Source: Clostridia bacterium
GTDB taxonomy: Bacteria > Bacillota > Clostridia > Saccharofermentanales > UBA5734
Assembly (NCBI GenBank): GCA_018056585.1
Contig: JAGPFK010000139.1
Span: forward strand, 1 to 5,128
Reading direction: 5' to 3'
Length of the DNA: 5,128 nt
The position numbers and the translations under genes are program-made. The notes under the pieces are model-generated. The model was not told where the DNA came from. It did no database searches and saw only the letters and a program-made list of their open reading frames with translations. Shown in pieces: positions 1 through 4,900 of this stretch. Every line of letters begins with the position of its first letter. The first letter of the stretch is position 1.

Positions 1-1061
1 TCAATCGGCAGTTCGACCGGTTTCCCCAGCCAGCTGGACAAATGCATGGCGTTTGAAATCATGAGGCTGTTGATCCCCTCCTGCCCTTTTGCGACGAGCG
101 CTCCGCCCCGCAGGATCGCATCAGCAAAAGCGCGAAGGACACCAATATGCTGTGGGTTTTCGCCTTCCACGGAAATCTCGTTAACCGTCACTTCGGGTAT
201 GGCAAAACCATCAGGAGATGTTTTGCAGAAGACGCGTTCATTCTCAGAAAGTTTATATTGAATTAATTTGTCGTCTTCGCAAACGAGCTTGCCCCATTCA
301 AGCGTGATTTCGAATCGATTGGTACCGGGCGCATCGCCTGTACTGGTTACAAAAACACCTGTAGCCCCGTTCGGATACTCCACGTAAGCCGTGACATCAT
401 CTTCAACTTCAATATCGTGCCATTTCCCATTGTGGCAAAAAGCAACAACTTTACAGGGCATTCCACAGATCCACTGCCAAAGATCAAGGTTATGCGGGCA
501 TTGATTCAGCAGAACGCCGCCGCCTTCACCGGCCCAGGTTGCCCGCCAGCTTCCTGAATCATAGTAGGCCTGTGTCCGATACCAGTTGGTCACAATCCAG
601 TTGGTTCGCTTAATTTCGCCCATTTCGCCGCTTTTAACAATATCATACATTTTACGGTAAACCGGATTGGTTCTTTGATTGAACATCAAGCCAAAAACAA
701 CGTCGCTTTGATCTGCGATTTCATTCATCTCACGCACTTGCTTGGTGTAGACACCGGCTGGTTTTTCACACATCACATGCAGTTGATGTTTCATGGCGGC
801 GATTGCCAGTGGAGGGTGGTCATAATGGGGAACGGCAATCAGAACGGCATCACACTTTCCGCTTTGGATCAGCTCCTCTGCACTTGAAAACAAAGCAATA
901 TCACGAGGCAAATTTTCTCTCGCCCATTGCAGACGCGATTCATCAGTGTCTGCAATGGCTGTTAACATGATATCAGGTACCTTTCCAGCCAAGATATTTT
1001 TAGCATGTGCTGTCCCCATATTACCGAGACCAATGATACCCAGTCTAACTTGTTTTTGCAT
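1..1061 (-). CDS. Gfo/Idh/MocA family NAD(P)-dependent sugar oxidoreductase (C-terminus cut by window edge)
   Basis: This is a cytoplasmic dehydrogenase that probably oxidises or reduces a sugar, cyclitol or glycoside hydroxyl with NAD(P). Seen: 353 codons are open to the left edge with no stop. Residues 6-19 form a Rossmann start (LGIIGLGNMGTAHA, GxGxxGxxH), with an acidic strand end near D38. The family EKP motif is at 99-101, so K100 is the expected catalytic lysine. A GGGVLLNQCPHNLD block at 180-193 gives H190 as the catalytic His. Four residues before it, where classical members carry Asp, there is Asn186. Family members are about 330-390 aa, so little of the C-terminus is missing. The ATG at 1061 is preceded by AAAGGAAG (1067-1074), 5 nt away. 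The gene lies 25 bp downstream of the TIM-barrel gene at 1087-1842, in the same direction, so the two are almost certainly one operon and may share a pathway. The family is secure; the substrate is unknown. Confidence 0.93.
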   Translation of the reverse strand, partial: MQKQVRLGIIGLGNMGTAHAKNILAGKVPDIMLTAIADTDESRLQWARENLPRDIALFSSAEELIQSGKCDAVLIAVPHYDHPPLAIAAMKHQLHVMCEKPAGVYTKQVREMNEIADQSDVVFGLMFNQRTNPVYRKMYDIVKSGEMGEIKRTNWIVTNWYRTQAYYDSGSWRATWAGEGGGVLLNQCPHNLDLWQWICGMPCKVVAFCHNGKWHDIEVEDDVTAYVEYPNGATGVFVTSTGDAPGTNRFEITLEWGKLVCEDDKLIQYKLSENERVFCKTSPDGFAIPEVTVNEISVEGENPQHIGVLRAFADAILRGGALVAKGQEGINSLMISNAMHLSSWLGKPVELPI

Positions 1062-1086
1062 AAAAACTTCCTTTCATACTAAGGCT

Positions 1087-1842
1087 TTAGCGATACCCGG
1101 CAGCAGAAAGATAGCGATAGCTGCACTGCAGTGCATCAAATGGACTATTTTCGCAGGTGTCCTGCTCTACCATCATATATTTCGTTCCAGCCTTTTTGAA
1201 GGCTTCAAAAATAGCCGGCCAATTGAGATTCCCTTCACCGATCGGGGCCATAACGGGCTCAAATCCCTTAACGGCCATGTCTTTAATATGGACAACCGGA
1301 ATTCGTCCGCTCAGCTTATTGATCCACTGGCAGACATCGGCTCCTCCGGCCTGAACCCAATATGTATCCAGTGTAAATCCCATCTCTTCAGGCGAAAAGA
1401 AATCCATAAGGTGCAAAATGATGTTTTTTTCACCTGCTTTGGCAAACTCAAAATTGTGATTGTGGTACATGAATAATTTTCCGGCTGCGGCTATTTTTCT
1501 TGCAGGTTCAAGAAAATCCTCTGCAAAGAAAGAAATCCAGTCTGGTGCGCGGTATTTTTCTGGCATGCTGCCAATGCCAATATAATCACAGCCTAGGATC
1601 TTGTGTTCCTCAATAACCTTTTCCGTATCATACAGAATGCGGTCCGGATTTGTATGGGTCAACACAATTTTAAGATCATTTTCATCACAGATTTCACGCA
1701 GCCGCTTCGGATTGATCTGACCTATTCCAGAGATTTGAACGGTTTTGTAACCTATCTCTGCAATCTTTTTCATGGATCTTATTATATCTCTTTCTGTCTG
1801 GATATATTGCCGAATGGTGTACAGCTGGGCTCCAATAAACAC
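1087..1842 (-). CDS. Sugar phosphate isomerase/epimerase-like TIM-barrel protein (xylose isomerase-like / AP endonuclease 2 fold)
   Basis: A 251-aa protein of the xylose-isomerase-like TIM-barrel superfamily, which holds IolE/IolI-type enzymes, hydroxypyruvate isomerases and keto-sugar epimerases or lyases. Seen: an N-terminal strand and helix with 'GAQLYTIR' (4-11); 'EIGYKTVQISG' (29-39), the usual first-barrel motif; 'YHNHNFEF' (126-133); 'TLDTYW' (157-162) with D159; 'VHIKD' (184-188) with H185; 'GEGNLNW' (202-208); and 'VEQD' (225-228) with E226. D159, H185 and E226 are the likely metal ligands. The usual first ligand Glu is replaced by the YHNHN segment. The start is GTG at 1840-1842, chosen because a perfect AAAGGAGG (1850-1857) lies 7 nt upstream and the first residues already begin the barrel. 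A TATAAT box at 1869-1874 sits just upstream. The next gene, a Gfo/Idh/MocA oxidoreductase, follows after 25 bp. Inference: it acts on the keto-sugar made by that oxidoreductase, or supplies its substrate. The exact reaction is unknown. Confidence 0.9.
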   Translation of the reverse strand: MFIGAQLYTIRQYIQTERDIIRSMKKIAEIGYKTVQISGIGQINPKRLREICDENDLKIVLTHTNPDRILYDTEKVIEEHKILGCDYIGIGSMPEKYRAPDWISFFAEDFLEPARKIAAAGKLFMYHNHNFEFAKAGEKNIILHLMDFFSPEEMGFTLDTYWVQAGGADVCQWINKLSGRIPVVHIKDMAVKGFEPVMAPIGEGNLNWPAIFEAFKKAGTKYMMVEQDTCENSPFDALQCSYRYLSAAGYR

Positions 1843-1849
1843 AGTCCTT

Positions 1850-1857
1850 CCTCCTTT
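1850..1857 (-). promoter_or_regulatory. Shine-Dalgarno site fixing the GTG start at 1842
   Basis: Read on the minus strand this is AAAGGAGG, a near-perfect complement of the 16S rRNA 3' end. It lies 7 nt before the GTG at 1842-1840. No ATG lies at a suitable distance, so this site justifies the GTG start. Confidence 0.85.
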
Positions 1858-1868
1858 TCTACATTTTC

Positions 1869-1874
1869 ATTATA
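1869..1874 (-). promoter_or_regulatory. Candidate -10 box for the TIM-barrel/oxidoreductase operon
   Basis: The minus strand reads TATAAT, a consensus sigma-70/sigma-A -10 hexamer. It would place a start site near 1862 and a leader of about 20 nt carrying the strong AAAGGAGG site. No good -35 hexamer is found 16-18 nt upstream (AACCAA or similar), so the promoter may be weak or activator-dependent. The box is also in A/T-rich sequence where chance matches are common. Confidence 0.45.
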
Positions 1875-1952
1875 CATTGAACGTCTTATCATTGGTTTGT
1901 AAATAAAAACGCGAGCTTTGTGGATCTTGCTTTAATTAAGGTGAACAGGCTT

Positions 1953-1971
1953 GCTTTTTCTCTTAAAAAGC
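1953..1971. repeat. Small A/T-rich inverted repeat in the 1843-1989 spacer
   Basis: GCTTTTT (1953-1959) and AAAAAGC (1965-1971) are perfect 7-bp complements around a 5-nt loop. On the minus strand no T-run follows, so this is not a convincing terminator for the upstream TIM-barrel gene. The rest of the 147-bp spacer holds the TATAAT box and ribosome binding site for the gene at 1087-1842, and no ORF of note. Confidence 0.4.
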
Positions 1972-1989
1972 CATCGAAAAATGAAACAG

Positions 1990-2757
1990 CTAAAGAAGAC
2001 TTCGCATCAGGCCCAGACACTCTTTTGCTTCTGATGCCTGATCCTTGCGAAAACCCGCTTCAATACTTATATTTCCTTCGTAGTTGATGGAGTGAAGCAA
2101 GGCAAACAAAGAAGTCAAAAGCTCTTTATCTGAGATCAAAGGAATTTTTCGACCAAGCAAAGTTGACACATGGACATGGCGGAGTTCGGATCCGGCTATT
2201 TTCAACGCGAATAGGCTTTCCTTTTCAATTTCCATGTGATAAGTGTCAGCCAAAACTTTGAAATGGGGATGATTGACAGCCATGGCCATCATCATGGCTT
2301 CACTGACTTTGTTGATGACGTTGCTTTCTGTACTGTTTAAAGGCTCCATAAGAACCGTGATATCATATTTTTTAGCTGCATCGGCAGCTAGAATAGCAAA
2401 GTCGCGTATCTGAACAAGGGCTCTTTGATACGAAAAACCGGCAGGTATATTACGAGAGCCGGCACTGCCAAAAACAACAATTTTAGCACCAAGCGCAGCC
2501 GCTCGCGACAAAGCTTTCTCTGCGTACTGCGCACAGATACCCTGATTGGCGTTTGGTCCGACGACCGATATGGAGCCGGGCAGAAAAACGTTGCAGGCCA
2601 GACAAGGTAACCCGCTTTGATTCAGTTTTTTTAAAGCATCTTCGAACTCGTTCTGACTCAGTTGCGCTATTGGCGCCAGAGGCAGTTCGATATAATCATA
2701 ACCCCATTCCTTTACTTCAGAAGCCAGATCAACATGACCGCAAAAACCAAGTTTCAT
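1990..2757 (-). CDS. Sugar isomerase/3-epimerase-like TIM-barrel protein (D-tagatose/D-psicose 3-epimerase-type active site)
   Basis: A 255-aa xylose-isomerase-like TIM barrel, probably a divalent-metal-dependent keto-sugar or sugar phosphate isomerase/epimerase in the cytoplasm. Seen, numbered from the ATG at 2757: 'MKLGFCG' (1-7); 'GYDYIELPL' (19-27); 'VFGSAGSRN' (95-103); 'LMEPLN' (136-141) with E138 and E144; 'LADTYHM' (169-175) with D171 and H174; 'HVHVS' (194-198) with H196; R203; and 'ISIEAGF' (230-236) with E233. E138, D171, H196 and E233 have the order and roughly the spacing of the four metal ligands of Pseudomonas cichorii D-tagatose 3-epimerase (E152, D185, H211, E246, from memory). 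The start is chosen at ATG 2757, with GAGGT 8 nt upstream, because the barrel begins there. A GTG at 2790 would add 11 unstructured residues and has its AGGA only 1 nt away. It lies downstream of fucI but beyond a strong terminator. The substrate is unknown; an L-fuculose-type ketose is one possibility. Confidence 0.88.
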   Translation of the reverse strand: MKLGFCGHVDLASEVKEWGYDYIELPLAPIAQLSQNEFEDALKKLNQSGLPCLACNVFLPGSISVVGPNANQGICAQYAEKALSRAAALGAKIVVFGSAGSRNIPAGFSYQRALVQIRDFAILAADAAKKYDITVLMEPLNSTESNVINKVSEAMMMAMAVNHPHFKVLADTYHMEIEKESLFALKIAGSELRHVHVSTLLGRKIPLISDKELLTSLFALLHSINYEGNISIEAGFRKDQASEAKECLGLMRSLL

Positions 2758-2879
2758 GTCCCCATACCTCGTATCACCATCCTGTGACACATCCTTTCTT
2801 TCATTTGTAAGAGCATATCAAAGATACAGCTATATTTAGCGCAAGGCGTCAGAAAAACCAAATTTTCTGGTGCAAAGAT
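2758..2879. other. Intergenic stretch between the fucI terminator and the 3-epimerase-like gene
   Basis: This 122-bp stretch has no gene of note. A promoter for the gene at 1990-2757 is expected here, because the preceding terminator should stop most fucI transcripts, but none is convincing. The best pair on the minus strand is TTGGTT and TAAATA with a 17-nt spacer, each matching consensus at only 3 of 6 positions. A 7-bp inverted repeat (CAGAAAA 2850-2856, TTTTCTG 2863-2869) could be an operator half or a weak hairpin. A short palindromic element, GCTATATTTAGC (2829-2840 on the plus strand), is also present. Confidence 0.3.
2766..2770 (-). promoter_or_regulatory. Shine-Dalgarno site supporting the ATG start at 2757
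   Basis: The minus strand reads GAGGT, 8 nt before the ATG at 2757-2755. A competing purine-rich stretch (AAGGA, 2792-2796) lies only 1 nt from an in-frame GTG at 2790, too close for normal initiation. This favours the shorter 255-aa product. Confidence 0.55.
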
Positions 2880-2926
2880 TGCCAGTATAAAAAGCCGCCC
2901 GAAAAAGGCGGCTTTTTATACTGGCA
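2880..2926 (-). terminator. Long symmetric Rho-independent terminator after fucI (potentially bidirectional)
   Basis: Arms 2881-2899 and 2907-2925 are perfect 19-bp complements, extended to 20 bp by T2880-A2926, around a 7-nt loop. The core is a GC stem (GCCGCC/GGCGGC) flanked by A5 before and T5 after, on either strand, so it is predicted to work in both directions. It begins about 10 bp past the fucI stop codon on the minus strand. It should end most fucI transcripts and separate them from the genes at 1990-2757 and beyond. Confidence 0.93.
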
Positions 2927-2935
2927 GGCAATTTT

Positions 2936-4744
2936 TTAGCCATAGAGAGGGCCATATGTTTTACAGGCATGATAATCGGCTGCTTCCATATCTTTTGTAC
3001 CAAAAGCGGACCAGGCATGCGGCCTGAATATTCTGCTTTCAGGCACATTATGCAAAGAGACGGGAATACGCAACATGCTGCAAAGAGTTAACAGTTTATC
3101 ACCAATGTGGCCATAGGTAAAAGCCCCGTGATTCGCACCCCAATTGGCCATGACAGAATAAACATCTGAAAAAGCGCCTTTTCCGGTTGTTCTTGGCACA
3201 AACCAGGTTGTCGGCCAGGTTGGATCGGTCCGCATTTGAATGGTCTTGCTGACGTGTTCAGGCAAAATAACCGTATACCCTTCCGCAATTTGCAGAACAG
3301 GACCTAATCCTTCAATCTTATTCATACGAACCATGGTAACGGGCATCTCGGCCTGGGTCTCATACATGGAGGAGAAGCCGCCGCCTCTGAAATAGCCCGT
3401 ATCAGCTGGACACCACTGTGTTGCCTTGAGGCAGGCATCCACATCACTTTCTGTAATTTCCCAGAATGGCTTCATCACAGCATTCCCGTTAGCATCGCGC
3501 ATGGCGCCTGATCCATCCAGAGCAGCTGCTCCTGAATTGATCAGGTGAATAAACCCGTCAGAGGCAAGACCTTCTGGTCTCCACCCGGTAACCCGTAAAA
3601 TTGCCTCCGGGCTCCAATAAGTGCGGACATCAGCAAAAACAGAAGCTGTGTCGGAAAGGAGATGACCGAACAACATAGCCATGCCATTCAGTGAATCATT
3701 TTCAGTCGCTAAAATGATGGGTTCGCGGATGCCGTTCCAATCAAATGAAGAATTAAGAATAGCTTCAGCAAAGTCATGGTTTGGAAAATGATCGGTCCAT
3801 TGACGCTGGCCTTGAATACCGCCGGCAATGGCATTTCGACCAAGCGCTTCTTCATAAAAACCCATCTCAGCCAGTTTGGGGTTCCCCAACATAATGTCGC
3901 GGATAATCAGTGTCTGTTTAATGACGCGGTCCCATTCAGCATCTTTTTCCTCTCGGGAATGAGCAAAAGGGCCGCCTTCGTTCTTGTCCCATCCCTCCTT
4001 GCAATAGGTTTCACGCCAGGCTTTCGCCCGTTCATATTCTTCCATATCGTATATGCCCCGGGCGATGCGCCGTTCGATTTCAACCTGATCGAGCCATTCT
4101 GTGCGTAAGCCAAGGTATTCCTGAAACATTTGAGGGTCAACAACGGATCCGGCTATACCCATACAGGGGCCGCCAATGTTGACATAAGATTTACCACGCA
4201 TCGTGCCGGCGGCTAACGCAGCTTTTGCCCAAAGAAGGATTTTCTCTTTGACATCATCCGGAATGGATGGGTCTGATGCATCTTGAACATCACGACCATA
4301 AATGGCAAAGGCGGGTAATTTTCGCTGAGCATGTGCCGCCATAACGGCTGCTAAATAGACCGCTCCTGGCCGCTCTGTCCCATTAAACCCCCAAACCGCC
4401 TTGATGGTCAGCGGGTTCAAATCCATGGTTTCCGTACCGTAGCACCAGCAGGGGGTAACAGATAAGGTAGCCGTCACATTTTTGCTGGCAAACAAATCTT
4501 CACATCGTGCTGCTTCGGCAACGCCCCCGATACAGGTCTCTGAAATCACACACTCAACAGGCAGCCCATTGGAATGGCGCAAGTTTTCTGTAATCAATGC
4601 GGCTGCAGCTTTGGCCATTCCCATTGTCTGTTCTTCTAATGATTCCCGGACGCCCAAACGGCGGCCATCAATGCAGGGACGGATGCCAATACGAGGCATG
4701 CGTCCAATCAATCGGTTCGTTGGTTCATTCATTTTGTGTGACAT
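2936..4744 (-). CDS. fucI: L-fucose isomerase
   Basis: Catalyses the Mn2+-dependent aldose-ketose isomerisation of L-fucose to L-fuculose (EC 5.3.1.25); family enzymes also act on D-arabinose. It is cytoplasmic and hexameric in E. coli. The 602-aa product matches E. coli FucI (591 aa) from end to end by recall: 'IGIRPCIDGRRLGVRESLEE' (19-38), 'VTPCWCYG', 'WGFNGTERPGAVYLAA', 'GGIQGQRQWTD', 'EAILNSSFDWNG', 'TWPTTWF' and the C-terminal 'YGPLYG'. The known metal ligands E337, D361 and H528 of E. coli fall at E348 (ATEND), D372 (FADVR) and H539 (WGANHG), a constant offset of 11 that equals the longer N-terminus. The start is the ATG at 4744, with AAAGGAGG (4751-4758) 6 nt upstream. An in-frame ATG at 4750 abuts the site, and the frame stays open to 4810, but that extension has no family counterpart. 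A strong terminator follows. It is divergent from a Gfo/Idh/MocA gene. No fucK or fucA is in the window. Confidence 0.98.
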   Translation of the reverse strand: MSHKMNEPTNRLIGRMPRIGIRPCIDGRRLGVRESLEEQTMGMAKAAAALITENLRHSNGLPVECVISETCIGGVAEAARCEDLFASKNVTATLSVTPCWCYGTETMDLNPLTIKAVWGFNGTERPGAVYLAAVMAAHAQRKLPAFAIYGRDVQDASDPSIPDDVKEKILLWAKAALAAGTMRGKSYVNIGGPCMGIAGSVVDPQMFQEYLGLRTEWLDQVEIERRIARGIYDMEEYERAKAWRETYCKEGWDKNEGGPFAHSREEKDAEWDRVIKQTLIIRDIMLGNPKLAEMGFYEEALGRNAIAGGIQGQRQWTDHFPNHDFAEAILNSSFDWNGIREPIILATENDSLNGMAMLFGHLLSDTASVFADVRTYWSPEAILRVTGWRPEGLASDGFIHLINSGAAALDGSGAMRDANGNAVMKPFWEITESDVDACLKATQWCPADTGYFRGGGFSSMYETQAEMPVTMVRMNKIEGLGPVLQIAEGYTVILPEHVSKTIQMRTDPTWPTTWFVPRTTGKGAFSDVYSVMANWGANHGAFTYGHIGDKLLTLCSMLRIPVSLHNVPESRIFRPHAWSAFGTKDMEAADYHACKTYGPLYG

Positions 4745-4750
4745 GAACAT

Positions 4751-4758
4751 CCTCCTTT
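4751..4758 (-). promoter_or_regulatory. Shine-Dalgarno site fixing the fucI start
   Basis: The minus strand reads AAAGGAGG. It touches the first in-frame ATG (4750) and lies 6 nt before the second (4744), so initiation at 4744 is expected. This rules out the longer readings that begin at 4810 or 4750. Confidence 0.85.
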
Positions 4759-4783
4759 CGAAAATCAACAAACAATAACAAGC

Positions 4784-4807
4784 GGATTCTAAATCAAATT
4801 CGAATCC
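4784..4807. promoter_or_regulatory. Candidate operator: 24-bp imperfect dyad in the fucI leader
   Basis: GGATTC (4784-4789) and GAATCC (4802-4807) are perfect inverted arms. Across the full 24 bp, 9 of 12 positions are symmetric, and a smaller palindrome, ATTCGAAT (4798-4805), is nested in the right half. The dyad lies between the candidate fucI -10 box and the fucI ribosome binding site, a normal place for a repressor to block transcription. No regulator gene is in the window and the motif is not one I recognise, so the role is inferred from position and symmetry only. Confidence 0.4.
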
Positions 4808-4816
4808 CATGCTTCT

Positions 4817-4822
4817 ATTGTA
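4817..4822 (-). promoter_or_regulatory. Candidate -10 box for fucI
   Basis: The minus strand reads TACAAT, 5 of 6 matches to TATAAT. It would start transcription near 4810 and give a leader of about 65 nt that contains the 24-bp dyad. The -35 region 16-18 nt upstream is poor (ATGTTT/TGTTTT), which suits a regulated promoter but lowers certainty. A TAGAAT hexamer within the dyad is an alternative -10. Confidence 0.4.
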
Positions 4823-4853
4823 CCCCGAGATGGCGAATAAAACATGGATAAAA

Positions 4854-4862
4854 TGGTATAAT
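4854..4862 (+). promoter_or_regulatory. Candidate extended -10 promoter for the divergent oxidoreductase
   Basis: The sequence TGGTATAAT is a perfect TATAAT with the TGn extension, which can replace a -35 element; none is visible at 17 bp. The start site would be near 4869, giving a leader of about 30 nt before the ATG at 4901. It lies about 35-40 bp from the minus-strand fucI -10 box, so the two promoters are closely packed back to back and may be co-regulated. Confidence 0.6.
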
Positions 4863-4900
4863 GATGGAAAAATTGATAAAGGACAGCGTTTTATAAAAAA

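Noticed and set aside
946..1476. Plus-strand open frame of 176 codons
   Set aside because: It lies antisense to two well-supported minus-strand genes, has no recognisable motif, and its composition is that of a reverse-complement shadow.
1877..1890. Catabolite-response element (cre) in the spacer before the 1842 gene
   Set aside because: The minus strand reads TGATAAGACGTTCA-like sequence here, but the central CG and the flanking positions do not align with the cre consensus.
1953..1971. Terminator for the gene at 1990-2757
   Set aside because: The stem is only 7 bp with two G-C pairs, and no T-run follows on the minus strand.
1087..2757. Recent tandem duplication of the two TIM-barrel genes
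   Set aside because: The two proteins share only fold-level motifs; their ligand regions (YHNHN against MEPLN, HIKD against HVHVS) differ, so they are distinct subfamilies.
4745..4810. Open reading extension of fucI to an ATG at 4810, giving a 624-aa product
   Set aside because: The extra 22 residues have no counterpart in FucI, overlap the predicted promoter and start site, and the perfect ribosome binding site at 4751-4758 points to the ATG at 4744.
4861..4896. 11-codon ORF (MMEKLIKDSVL) before the divergent oxidoreductase, as a leader peptide
   Set aside because: Its ATG overlaps the predicted -10 box and lies upstream of the expected start site near 4869, so it would not be transcribed from that promoter.
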